NCBI RefSeq assembly: GCF_002150735.1
Contig: NZ_MUKA01000004.1
Span: 1 to 64,000, forward strand
From: Streptomyces africanus
GTDB lineage: Bacteria > Actinomycetota > Actinomycetes > Streptomycetales > Streptomycetaceae
Reading direction: 5' to 3'
Length of the DNA: 64,000 nt
Shown here in pieces: positions 35,085 through 43,538 of the stretch. Position numbers and translations under genes: made by a program. The stretch's first letter is position 1. Every line of letters starts with the position of its first letter. The notes beneath the pieces are model-generated. The model did no database searches. It saw nothing but the letters and a program-made list of their open reading frames with translations, and was not told the DNA's origin.

Positions 35085-35978
35085 ATGGTTCTCGCCCCAG
35101 TCCCCAGCGCCACGGCGCGGCTCGCCGGCATCAGGCGCGAGCTGCGCGCGGCGTCCCCGGCAGAGCGCGCCGCGCGCCTGAGGGAGCTGGCCCACTCGAT
35201 CCGCCGCAGCGACTTGGAGATGATCAGCCGAGCCGGCCAGGGGCACATCGGAGGTGACTACTCCGCCGCCGACATCGTCACCGTGCTGTACTTCGCGGTC
35301 CTCGACGTCCGTCCCGAGGAGCCGGAATGGGCCGAGCGCGACCGGTTCGTCCTCAGCAAGGGCCACGCCGCGGGCATCCTGTACGCGACCCTGGCGCACG
35401 CCGGCTTCTTCCCCGAGGCGGAGCTGGCCACCTTCATGGAGCCGCTGTCGCCGCTCAACGGCCACCCCAACCGCCGCAAAGTGCCCGGGGTGGAGACCAA
35501 CACGGGTCCGCTGGGCCACGGCTTCCCGGTCGCCGTGGGGATGGCCGTCGCCGCCAAGCTGGACGGCTCCGGCCGGCGCACCTACGTGCTCACGGGTGAC
35601 GGTGAGCTGCAGGAAGGAAGCAACTGGGAGGCGGCGATGAGCGCGTCCCAGCAGCGCCTCGGCCGGCTGACCGTGATCGTCGACCGCAACCGCTTCCAGC
35701 AGGGCGCCGCCACCGAGGAGACCTCGGGCCTGGACCCGCTCGACGCCAAGTGGGCCTCCTTCGGCTTCGACGTCCGCTCCGTCGACGGCCACGACCACGA
35801 GGCTCTCTACCAGGCCCTTGACCAGGATCGCTCCGCCGACGACCGCCCCTTGTGCCTGATCGCCGACACGATCAAGGGCAAGGGCGTGTCCTTCATCGAG
35901 GACCGCGTCGAGTGGCACCACAAGGTGCCCACCGCCGAACAGACCGCTGCCGCCTTCGAGGAGCTGACCGCCCGATGA
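35085..35978 (+). CDS. Transketolase N-terminal subunit (copy 2)
   Basis: A 297-residue ThDP-binding subunit, clearly paralogous to the one at 28773. Shared blocks include HPNRRKVPGVETNTGPLGHG, GDGELQEGSNWEAAM and KGKGVSFIEDRVEWHHKVP. It has SKGHAAGILYATLAHAG and the motif end DRNRFQQ. The start at 35085 gives the same N-terminal length as copy 1. An alternative ATG at 35043 overlaps the ATPase stop (ATGA), but the 42 bases between are AT-rich and not codon-biased, so they look regulatory. The C-subunit follows with ATGA coupling. Confidence 0.88.
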   Translation: MVLAPVPSATARLAGIRRELRAASPAERAARLRELAHSIRRSDLEMISRAGQGHIGGDYSAADIVTVLYFAVLDVRPEEPEWAERDRFVLSKGHAAGILYATLAHAGFFPEAELATFMEPLSPLNGHPNRRKVPGVETNTGPLGHGFPVAVGMAVAAKLDGSGRRTYVLTGDGELQEGSNWEAAMSASQQRLGRLTVIVDRNRFQQGAATEETSGLDPLDAKWASFGFDVRSVDGHDHEALYQALDQDRSADDRPLCLIADTIKGKGVSFIEDRVEWHHKVPTAEQTAAAFEELTAR

Positions 35979-36946
35979 GCACCACCGCCGCCGTAGCCGC
36001 CGAGCTGCACGACTGCCGCAAGGCGTTCGCCGAGACGCTGATCGAGCTCGCGGAGGCCGACCAGCGCACCGTGGCCGTCTGCAACGACTCCGTCGGCTCC
36101 TCCAACCTCAAGGAGTTCCAGCAGCGCTTCCCGGACCGGCTGGTCAACGTGGGCATCGCCGAGCAGCTCATGGTCGGCGCGGGCGCCGGCCTCGCGAACG
36201 GCGGCCGTATCCCGTTCGTCTGCGCCGCGGCGCCCTTCCTCACCGGCCGCGCCCTGGAGCAGATCAAGGCGGACGTCGCCTATTCGCGCACCAACGTGAA
36301 GCTGTGCGCCATGAGCCCCGGCTTCGCCTACGGCCAGCTCGGCCCCACCCACCACGGGGTGGAGGACTTCGCCTGGCTGCGCACGCTGCCCGAGATGGTC
36401 GTCCTGGCACCGGCCGACCCGGCCGAGACACGCGAGGCGCTGCGCTGGGCCCACCAGTACGACGGCCCCGTCTACCTGCGCATCGGCCGCACGAAGGTGC
36501 CGGACCTGGCTCCCCACGTGCCCTTCGAGGCCGGCCGCGCCACGTGTCTGCGCGACGGCCGCGACGTTACGCTGATCGGCGTGGGCACGACGGTTTTCGC
36601 CGCCTTGGCCGCCGCCGGGAAGCTGGCCGCCGAGGGTGTCGACGCGCGCGTGCTCAACTTCTCCACCGTCAAGCCGCTGGACGAGGAGGCGCTGCTCGCG
36701 GCGGCCGCCGGGACGGGCCGCATCATCACCGTCGAGGAGGCCAACGTCCACGGCGGGCTCGGCAGCGCCGTCGCGGAGTTCCTCGCCGCCCGCACCCCGG
36801 TGCCGATGAAGCTGCTCGGCGTGCGCGACGAGTTCACCCCGACCGGCAGTCCGGCCTTCCTGTCCGAGTACTTCGGCATCGACGCCGAGGCCGTCGTCCG
36901 GGCCGCGCGCGAGCTGACGGGCGCCGGGCAGGGAGCGACGGCATGA
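35975..36946 (+). CDS. Transketolase C-terminal subunit (copy 2)
   Basis: A 323-residue C-subunit, paralogous to the one at 29648. The catalytic Glu is in NVGIAEQLMVGAGAGLA near residue 62. CNDSVGSSNLKEF and GPTHHGVEDFAWLRTL repeat the copy-1 blocks. It is coupled by ATGA on both sides, to its N-subunit and to the kinase gene. Having two complete split enzymes in one island suggests either two ketose-phosphate substrates or two steps of one pathway. Confidence 0.9.
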   Translation: MSTTAAVAAELHDCRKAFAETLIELAEADQRTVAVCNDSVGSSNLKEFQQRFPDRLVNVGIAEQLMVGAGAGLANGGRIPFVCAAAPFLTGRALEQIKADVAYSRTNVKLCAMSPGFAYGQLGPTHHGVEDFAWLRTLPEMVVLAPADPAETREALRWAHQYDGPVYLRIGRTKVPDLAPHVPFEAGRATCLRDGRDVTLIGVGTTVFAALAAAGKLAAEGVDARVLNFSTVKPLDEEALLAAAAGTGRIITVEEANVHGGLGSAVAEFLAARTPVPMKLLGVRDEFTPTGSPAFLSEYFGIDAEAVVRAARELTGAGQGATA

Positions 36947-38451
36947 GTGCCGTGGGAAGAGGCGCCGTCCTCGCCCTCGACCAGGGCACCAGCGGGACGA
37001 AGGGGCTGCTCGTCGCGGAGGACGGGCGGGTGGTCGCCGCCGCCCACCGGCCGCTGACCCAGCAGTATCCCGAGCCCGGGCGGGTCGAGCAGGACCCGGC
37101 CGTCCTGTGGCGGGGCGTCACCGGTGTCGCCGAGGAACTGGCCGCCCAGGCCGCCACCGCGGGCACGCACATCCTCGGCCTGGGGCTGAGTGTCCAGCGT
37201 GAGGCCGTCCTGGTCTGGGACCCGGACACCGGCGCCGCGCTGTCGCCGCTCGTCAGCTGGCAGGACCGGCGCACCGCCGAGCGCTGCGCCAAGCTGGCCG
37301 CCTCGGCCGAGGGCGAGCTGATCAGCGGCCGTACCGGCCTGCCGGTCGACCCGATGTTCTCCGCGACCAAGGCCGAGTGGCTGCTGGACCGGCTCGACCC
37401 GGACCGCGAGGCGGCCACCGCCGGGCGGCTGCGCGTCGGCACGGTCGACGCCTGGCTGCTGCACCGGCTCACCGGCGGCGCCACCGACGCCACCGAGACC
37501 GGCTGCGCCTCCCGCACCCAGCTCGTGCGCCTGGACGACGCCGGCTGGGACCCCGAGCTGCTCGACCTGTTCCGCATCCCCCGTACGGCACTGCCCCGCG
37601 TCGCCGCCTCGGACAGTGCCGGCGACGAGCTGGGACGCACCCGGAACGTGCCGGGCCTCGCGGACGGGCTGCCCATCGCGGCGGTGCTCGGGGACTCGCA
37701 CGCGGCGCTCTTCGCGCAGAGCCACGGGCGTCCGGGCGTGGTGAAGGCCACGTACGGCACCGGCGCCTCGCTGATGGTCCTCAACCCCGAGGGCCGGCGG
37801 CCCGGTGAGGGCATCGCCGCCACCCTGGCGTGGCGGCGCACCCGGGACGGCGGTGCCGCGCACGCCCTGGAGGCGAACATAGCGTCGGCGGGCACGGCGA
37901 TCCGCTGGGCCGCCCGGCTGCTCGGGACCGACCCGGCCGGCATCGCCGCCCTGGCGGCCGGCGCGCGGGAGGACTCCGAGGTGTATCTGGTCCCGGCGTT
38001 CTCCGGACTGGGCGCCCCCTACTGGGACCGCGGCGCCCGTGCGCTGCTCGTGGGCATGGACTTCGACACGGGCCCCGCCGAAGTGGCGCGCGCCGCGGTC
38101 GAGTCGATGGCCTTCCAGGTGGCCGACACGCTCTCCCGTTTCGACACCGTCCTCGCCGGCGCCGTCGCCGAACTCCGCGCGGACGGCGGGCCGACGGGCA
38201 ACGACCGCCTCATGACGCTCCAGGCCGAGCTGATCGGCCGGTCCGTGCTGCGGGCCGGCCGCCCGGAGGTGTCCGCCCTGGGTGTCGCGTATCTGGCCGG
38301 TACCGCGCTCGGCATCTGGGACGACGCCGATCTGCCCGCGCTCACCCCCCAGGGCACCCGCTTCACGCCGCACGAGGACGACGCCTGGCGCAACCGCCGC
38401 ATGGCCGGCTGGCACGACGCGGTCGCCTGCTCCCGCGGAAAGCGGGCCTGA
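36943..38451 (+). CDS. FGGY-family carbohydrate kinase
   Basis: A 502-residue sugar kinase. The N-terminal ATP motif is LALDQGTSGTKGLLV near residue 10 and a later one YGTGASLMV near residue 272. AFSGLGAPYWDRGARALLVG near residue 351 is closer to glycerol- or apulose-kinase-type members than to plain xylulokinases. ADGGPTGNDRLMTLQAELI is the usual C-terminal FGGY signature. It is coupled to the transketolase C-subunit, so it most likely makes the ketose phosphate that the transketolase cleaves. Confidence 0.88.
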   Translation: MSAVGRGAVLALDQGTSGTKGLLVAEDGRVVAAAHRPLTQQYPEPGRVEQDPAVLWRGVTGVAEELAAQAATAGTHILGLGLSVQREAVLVWDPDTGAALSPLVSWQDRRTAERCAKLAASAEGELISGRTGLPVDPMFSATKAEWLLDRLDPDREAATAGRLRVGTVDAWLLHRLTGGATDATETGCASRTQLVRLDDAGWDPELLDLFRIPRTALPRVAASDSAGDELGRTRNVPGLADGLPIAAVLGDSHAALFAQSHGRPGVVKATYGTGASLMVLNPEGRRPGEGIAATLAWRRTRDGGAAHALEANIASAGTAIRWAARLLGTDPAGIAALAAGAREDSEVYLVPAFSGLGAPYWDRGARALLVGMDFDTGPAEVARAAVESMAFQVADTLSRFDTVLAGAVAELRADGGPTGNDRLMTLQAELIGRSVLRAGRPEVSALGVAYLAGTALGIWDDADLPALTPQGTRFTPHEDDAWRNRRMAGWHDAVACSRGKRA

Positions 38452-38522
38452 CACCGGCCGGGACCGGTGGCACCGGCGCCCGTCCTCCTCCGTCGCTTCA
38501 CCACTGCCGAAAGAGCCGCATC

Positions 38523-39296
38523 ATGACCTTCAACCCCGGGGCGTTCTCCCTCACCGACAAGGCCGCGTTCATCACCGGCGCGGGCAGCGGCATCGGCCGG
38601 GCCATCGCCCTGGGCTTCGCCGCCTGCGGCGCCGACATCGCCTGTTTCGACCGCGACGCCGAGGCCGCCCGGGCCACCGCCGACCGGATCGTCGCGGCGC
38701 GCGGCAGGGCCGTCGGCATCGGTGGAGACGTCACCTCCCCCGAGTCCCTGGCCGAGGCCGTCCGCACCGCCGTCGCATCGATCGGCCCCATCCGTACCGC
38801 GGTCAACTGCGCGGGCGTGGCCGGCGCCACCGCCGCCGAGGACATGCCCTCCGAGGACTTCCGCCGGGTCGTCGACATCAACCTCACCGGTGTGTTCCTC
38901 AGCGCCCAGGCCGAGGCCCGCGTGATGCTCGCCCACGGCGGCGGGTCCATCGTCAACATCGCCTCCATGTCGGGCACCATCGCCAACCGCGGACTGCTGC
39001 AGGCCCACTACAACGCCTCCAAGGCCGGCGTCATGCACCTCACCAAGAGCCTGGCCACGGAGTGGGCCGACCGCGGAATCCGGGTCAACTCGATCAGCCC
39101 GGGCTACACCCTGACGCCGATGAACCAGCGGCCGGAGGTGGCCGAGCGTCTGAAGACGTACGCCGCGGACACCCCGCTGGGCCGCATCGCCGAGGTCGAG
39201 GAGATGGTGGGCCCCGCCGTCTTCCTCGCCTCCGACGCCGCGTCCTTCGTCACCGGCTCCGACCTGATCGTCGACGGCGGCTACGTCTGCTGGTGA
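38523..39296 (+). CDS. SDR sugar/polyol dehydrogenase (copy 2 of the island)
   Basis: A 257-residue short-chain dehydrogenase with TGAGSGIGRAIALGFA near residue 19, NCAGVAG near 96 (Cys instead of the usual Asn/Ala), catalytic IASMSG and HYNASKAGVMHL near residue 160, and SPGYTLTPMN after it, a loop common in D-arabinitol- and sorbitol-type dehydrogenases. GAAAGAG is the ribosome site. It is the last gene of the rightward island operon and convergent with the regulator. It shares only family-level similarity with the SDR at 30598, so the two probably act on different positions or substrates. Confidence 0.82.
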   Translation: MTFNPGAFSLTDKAAFITGAGSGIGRAIALGFAACGADIACFDRDAEAARATADRIVAARGRAVGIGGDVTSPESLAEAVRTAVASIGPIRTAVNCAGVAGATAAEDMPSEDFRRVVDINLTGVFLSAQAEARVMLAHGGGSIVNIASMSGTIANRGLLQAHYNASKAGVMHLTKSLATEWADRGIRVNSISPGYTLTPMNQRPEVAERLKTYAADTPLGRIAEVEEMVGPAVFLASDAASFVTGSDLIVDGGYVCW

Positions 39297-39343
39297 GCGG
39301 TACGCGGCATGCTTCTCGGGGCCTGTCGGCACGTACGTGAGGG

Positions 39344-40297
39344 TCAGGCCATCAAGGCCGCTGCCGTCTCCTGATCGGTCACCAGCACGTCCACCAGGCC
39401 ACCGGCCACCGCCGACCGGATCGCCTTGTGCTTACGGCTGCCGCCCGCCACCCCGATCTTCCGGCGGGCGGCGGCAAGCTGCTCACGGGTGATGCCGACG
39501 ACCCGGGAGTCCAGCTCGGACTCGACCGGCCGGCCCTCGGCGTCGTAGAACCGCAGACACACATCGCCCACCGCGCCCAGCTTCTCCAACTCGGCGCGTT
39601 CCTCGTCCGAGAAGGCGTTGCCGCTGCGGGCGAGCGTGCTGGACGGGGTGATCTCGCCGATGCCCACCAGCGCGACGTCCAGGTCGCCCAGCTCGCCCAG
39701 AGCCGCCGACACGAACGGGTCCGCGCGCAACGCCTGGGCGCTCTGCGCCGACCCTGCCACACCGGGCGCCTGCAGATAGACGGCCTCACCGCTCACCAAC
39801 TGCGCCAGTTGCCCCGTCATACGCGAAGCGTGACCCGCCGCGGCGGGATCACCGATTCCGCCCACCGCCTGCACGATGCGCACGCCCTTCAGGCCCGGGA
39901 CCGGCTGCATCGCCTGCACCGTGGCGAGCAGGGTGGCGCTCCAGGAGGAGATGCCCACGGTGTCGCTGGAGCGCAACGTCGTCTGGAGGTAGTAGGCGGC
40001 GGCCGCGCCGAGATCGCCGAGCATCGTGCGCTCGTTGTCCGGGGCGGTGTCGACGACCAGTGCGAGCTTCAGGCCGTACCGCTCCTGGAGACCGTCCTCC
40101 AGATCCGGGTGCGTACCCGACGGCGGCGTCACGGTGATCCGCACGATGCCCCGGTCCTGTGCTTTTTTCAGCAGGCGTGAGACCTTCGCCTGCGACAGGT
40201 CCAGCCGCGCCGCGATCTCCGGCTGCCGTATGCCCTGAAGGTGGTACAGCCGGGCCACGTGCGTCATCATCCGCAGTTCCTCGCCGACGATCACCAC
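39344..40297 (-). CDS. SorC/DeoR-family sugar-binding transcriptional regulator
   Basis: A 317-residue regulator. The N-terminal helix-turn-helix spans residues 15-55 (GIRQPEIAARLDLSQAKVSR) and the remainder is a SorC-type effector domain that binds phosphorylated sugars, with VGISSWSATLLATVQAM near residue 115 and IGEITPSSTLARSGNAF near 215. GTG start with GAGGAG upstream; a second GTG is the next codon. It faces the island operon. An operator-like site in front of its gene is shared with the transketolase operon, suggesting control of both. Confidence 0.88.
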   Translation of the reverse strand: MVIVGEELRMMTHVARLYHLQGIRQPEIAARLDLSQAKVSRLLKKAQDRGIVRITVTPPSGTHPDLEDGLQERYGLKLALVVDTAPDNERTMLGDLGAAAAYYLQTTLRSSDTVGISSWSATLLATVQAMQPVPGLKGVRIVQAVGGIGDPAAAGHASRMTGQLAQLVSGEAVYLQAPGVAGSAQSAQALRADPFVSAALGELGDLDVALVGIGEITPSSTLARSGNAFSDEERAELEKLGAVGDVCLRFYDAEGRPVESELDSRVVGITREQLAAARRKIGVAGGSRKHKAIRSAVAGGLVDVLVTDQETAAALMA

Positions 40298-40324
40298 GGG
40301 ACTCCTCTTCTGCCGTCTCAGCCC

Positions 40325-40340
40325 TGCATAGATATTCGCA
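40325..40340. promoter_or_regulatory. Operator-like site upstream of the SorC-type regulator gene
   Basis: On the regulator's strand it reads TGCGAATATCTATGCA, sharing GAATATCTAT-N-CA with the site at 28689-28702. It lies 28 bases upstream of the start codon, fitting autoregulation. Confidence 0.7.
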
Positions 40341-40346
40341 CAGGCA

Positions 40347-40373
40347 GGCGGGACCCCGCCAAGAGGTCCCGCC
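40347..40373 (-). terminator. Terminator hairpin after the aminopeptidase gene
   Basis: GGCGGGACC pairs with GGTCCCGCC around a nine-base loop, 44 bases after the stop of the leftward aminopeptidase gene and just before the regulator promoter. Confidence 0.6.
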
Positions 40374-40416
40374 CCGCCTTCAAGGAGTCATGCGGCGATG
40401 GGCCGTGCGAGCGGGC

Positions 40417-42063
40417 TCAGAAACGGTCCGGGGCGCGCTCCGGGAGCGGAGAGCCGGGGAGCACGTCCCGCTTCTGGTTCTCGCGTGCCTCCGCGTTCGA
40501 GCCGGCCGTCGCCTCGCAGGTCACGTCCTTCGCCGGGAGCTTGCCGGTGAGCAGGTAGGTCTCGACCGTGCCGTCCGTGCACGCGTTGCCGCTCGGGTAG
40601 ACGCCGTGGCCCTCACCGCCGAGGACGGTGACCATCTTCGAGCCCTTCAGGTCGGCGTGCAGGGCCTGGCCGCTGGGCAGCGGGGTCTGCGAGTCCCACT
40701 CGTTCTGGACGACCAGGGAGCCGACCTTGTTGTTCACCTTGGTGGCCCGTTCCACGGACCTGTCCCAGAACGCACAGGGCTTGATGCTGGAGGCGAAGTC
40801 ACCGTAGAGCGGGTAACGGCCCTTGTCCTCGATGGCGTCCCGCCGGTAGGTCTCGGGATCGCGGGACCAGGCGGCCGAGTTGTCGCCGCACAGCACGGCC
40901 CAGAAACTCGCCGTCATGTTGTCGGACGGCACCTCGGCGGCATCGGCGGCGCCTGCCGTCCCGGTCCGCCCGGACCCGGTGAACACCGCGAGCTTCTTCG
41001 CGGAGGCGGGCCGGCCGGCCGCGGCCTTCTTCAGTTCCACGACCACCTCGGTGGCGTACTCCGGGCTGAAGACCGCCCTGCGCAGACCGCTGCGGATGTC
41101 GTCACCGGTGGTCGGCTGCCCGTCCACCTCGATGGGCTTGTCGTCGGCCTGCGCGACCAGGTCCCAGAAGGTCCGGTCGACCTCCTTCGGGGTGTCGCCG
41201 AGGCCGTACTTCTCCGACCGCTCGGCGGCCCACTCGGTCCACCGGTCGAACGCGGGCTCGGCGCCCTCCGCCCACCACTGGATCATCCCGCGCCAGGCGC
41301 GCGCCGGATCGACCGCGCTGTCCAGCACGAACCGGTCGGCCCGGCCCGGGAAGAGCTGGGTGTAGACGGCGCCCAGGTAGGTGCCGTACGAGTAGCCGAG
41401 GTACGAGATCTTCTTCTCACCGAGGATGGCCCGGAGCAGATCCATGTCGCGCGCGGTGTTGCGCGTGGTGATGTGCGCGAGCGTGTGGCCCGCCTTCTCC
41501 CGGCACTTGTTCGCGAAGTCACGTGCCCAGGCGACGTCCTTGGCGAACGTCTTCTCCTTGTACGGCCGCAGCCAGTTCTCCTCCTCCGGCTCCAGGTCGC
41601 AGGAGACCGGGCTGCTCCGTCCCACACCGCGCGGGTCGAAACCGATCAGGTCGTACTTCTGCTGCGCTGACTTGGGGAGCACCTCCTTCACGTCGAGCGG
41701 CATGTAAAGCCCCTGTCCCCCGGGGCCGCCGGGGTTGGAGAACAGGACACCGTGCCGCTTGCCGGGCGCGGTGCTCTTGATCCTCGATATGGCCAGCTCG
41801 ATCCGCTTGCCTCCGGGAACCCGGTAGTCGAGCGGGACCGTGATCGTGGCGCACTGGAACTCCGCCGGGGAGTCGGCTTCGCACCGCTTCCACCGCGGCT
41901 TCTGCTTCACATACCGGTCCAGCGCGCCGCTCTCGGCAGCGGATGAGGAGGCGGTCGACGGGGTGGCGGCGGGAGCGGCGGTGGCCGTCGAGGTGGCTAA
42001 TGCGGGAGCCAGCGTCGCCGTGACACTCACGGCCAACAGGGGCGCGAGACGTCGTCTGCGCAC
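40417..42063 (-). CDS. Secreted tripeptidyl aminopeptidase (alpha/beta hydrolase, Slp/Tap family)
   Basis: A 548-residue secreted serine peptidase that trims N-terminal tripeptides. A signal peptide covers about residues 1-30. The nucleophile motif is LGYSYGTYLG (GxSxG). The oxyanion region is FSNPGGPGGQG, and GFDPRGVGRS is a Streptomyces Tap/Slp hallmark. The C-terminal TAP-like domain has QNEWDSQTPLPSGQAL, holding the acid, and GGEGHGVYPSGNACTD, holding the catalytic His. The signal peptide contains a TTA leucine codon (41998-42000), the bldA-dependent codon. The GTG start has GGAAGGATC, which is part of a hairpin. Confidence 0.9.
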   Translation of the reverse strand: MRRRRLAPLLAVSVTATLAPALATSTATAAPAATPSTASSSAAESGALDRYVKQKPRWKRCEADSPAEFQCATITVPLDYRVPGGKRIELAISRIKSTAPGKRHGVLFSNPGGPGGQGLYMPLDVKEVLPKSAQQKYDLIGFDPRGVGRSSPVSCDLEPEEENWLRPYKEKTFAKDVAWARDFANKCREKAGHTLAHITTRNTARDMDLLRAILGEKKISYLGYSYGTYLGAVYTQLFPGRADRFVLDSAVDPARAWRGMIQWWAEGAEPAFDRWTEWAAERSEKYGLGDTPKEVDRTFWDLVAQADDKPIEVDGQPTTGDDIRSGLRRAVFSPEYATEVVVELKKAAAGRPASAKKLAVFTGSGRTGTAGAADAAEVPSDNMTASFWAVLCGDNSAAWSRDPETYRRDAIEDKGRYPLYGDFASSIKPCAFWDRSVERATKVNNKVGSLVVQNEWDSQTPLPSGQALHADLKGSKMVTVLGGEGHGVYPSGNACTDGTVETYLLTGKLPAKDVTCEATAGSNAEARENQKRDVLPGSPLPERAPDRF

Positions 42064-42068
42064 GATTC

Positions 42069-42103
42069 GATCCTTCCGATCGCGTGTTCGGACAGGAAGG
42101 ATC
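42069..42103 (-). promoter_or_regulatory. Inverted repeat covering the ribosome site of the aminopeptidase gene
   Basis: GATCCTTCC and GGAAGGATC (nine bases each, 17-base spacer that itself holds TCCGA/TCGGA). On the leftward transcript the downstream arm is the Shine-Dalgarno sequence. Confidence 0.5.
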
Positions 42104-42210
42104 TTTCAGGAACCGGTCGCGTCTGCGGATCCCTCGTCGGGCGGTACCTCCTCTCCACCCTGGGAAGGACACAACAGTGGTGTGTGCTACCGGAGTTGTA
42201 GGGGCTGGTC

Positions 42211-43467
42211 TCAGAGCTGATGGGCGCGGGTGCCGCGCAGCCGGCCCCGGGTGTCCAGCAGCAGTCGGGCGTGGTCGGGCAACCGGTCCAGCGGGACGGC
42301 GTCGTGGTCCTGCACCAGGATCGTGAGGTCGGCGTCCGCGGCGGCGGTCAGTGGGTCGACGGACCGCTTCACCGGTTCGCCGTCCGGCGACCAGGCGTCC
42401 ACGAACGGGTCGTGGTACGTGACGTCGGTGCCGCTCTGCCGCATCAGCCGGACGATCGCGGCGGCCGGGGTGGCCCGCAGATCCGTGCTGTTGCGCTTGT
42501 AGGTCACTCCGACGAGCAGCACCCGTGCGTCCCGCAGGGCGTTTCCCCGCTCGTGCAGCAAGTGCTCGGCACGCCGTACGACATGTGCCGGCATCCGGGC
42601 GTTGATCTCCTGCGAGAGTTCGACCAGCCGCAGCGGGGCCCCTCCGGTGCGCGCCCAGTGGGTGAGATAGACCGGATCGACCGGGATGCAGTGCCCGCCC
42701 ACACCCGGTCCGGGCCGGAACTCCTGGAAGCCGAAGGGCTTCGTGCGCGCGCAGTCGAGAGCCTCCCAGACATCGACTCCCAGTGCGCGGGCGGCGACGG
42801 CGAGTTCGTTGACGAGGGCGATGTTCACGTTGCGGTAGGTGTTCTCCAGGAGTTTCGCCAGTTCGGCCTCGCGTGCGGAGCCCGCCTCCACGACCCGGTC
42901 GCACAACTGCCGGAAGAAGTCGGCCGCGGCCGTGGTGCACCGTCGGGTGCAGCCTCCCACGACGCGCGGGGTGTTCCGCACGCCGTAGGTCTGGTTGCCC
43001 GGGTCGATGCGCTCGGGTGAGAAGGCGAGGGAGAAGTCCGTTCCGGCACTGAGACCCGAGGCGTGCTCCACGATGCCACGGACGACGTCGTCCGTGGTGC
43101 CCGGGAAGGACGTGGACTGCAGGATGACGAGACTGCCGGGTTTCAGGCGGTCCCCGAGAGCGGAGGCGGCGCTTCGCACATGGCGGAGGTCGGGTCCGCC
43201 CGTGTCGTCCAGCGGTGTGGGGACGCAGATCACGGCGACCGAGGCCTCCGCCAGCGGGCTTTCGTCGACGGACGCCCGGAAACCGGCGTCCAGCATGGCG
43301 GCGAGGTCGGCATCGGTGACGTCGGGGACGTGCGAGTGGCCCGAGTTCAGGGCCGCGGTGACGGACGGGTTCTCGTCGATCCCTGTGACACGCATACCGG
43401 CGCGGCACGCTTCCCGGGCCAGGGGGAGGCCGGTGTATCCGAGTCCGATGACGGCAACGCTCTTCAT
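42211..43467 (-). CDS. UDP-N-acetylglucosamine/mannosamine-type 6-dehydrogenase
   Basis: A 418-residue nucleotide-sugar dehydrogenase that oxidises C6 of a UDP-sugar to a uronic acid in two NAD-dependent steps. The Rossmann motif is GLGYTGLPLA at residues 8-17, the lysine is in ELAKLLENTYRNVNIAL near 205, and the catalytic cysteine is Cys260 in GPGVGGHCIPVDPVY. GGHCIPxDP is typical of the UDP-GlcNAc/UDP-ManNAc group (WbpA/WecC), not of UDP-glucose dehydrogenases. It has GGGAGCG before its ATG. It is the last gene of the leftward cluster operon, with a 71-base gap to the ligase gene. Confidence 0.88.
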   Translation of the reverse strand: MKSVAVIGLGYTGLPLAREACRAGMRVTGIDENPSVTAALNSGHSHVPDVTDADLAAMLDAGFRASVDESPLAEASVAVICVPTPLDDTGGPDLRHVRSAASALGDRLKPGSLVILQSTSFPGTTDDVVRGIVEHASGLSAGTDFSLAFSPERIDPGNQTYGVRNTPRVVGGCTRRCTTAAADFFRQLCDRVVEAGSAREAELAKLLENTYRNVNIALVNELAVAARALGVDVWEALDCARTKPFGFQEFRPGPGVGGHCIPVDPVYLTHWARTGGAPLRLVELSQEINARMPAHVVRRAEHLLHERGNALRDARVLLVGVTYKRNSTDLRATPAAAIVRLMRQSGTDVTYHDPFVDAWSPDGEPVKRSVDPLTAAADADLTILVQDHDAVPLDRLPDHARLLLDTRGRLRGTRAHQL

Positions 43468-43538
43468 GTCGCTCCCTGGTTGCAGGGGGTCGTCAGGCAG
43501 GGCCGGGGGCCGCCGCTCCGCCCCGCGGTCGTGGACGG

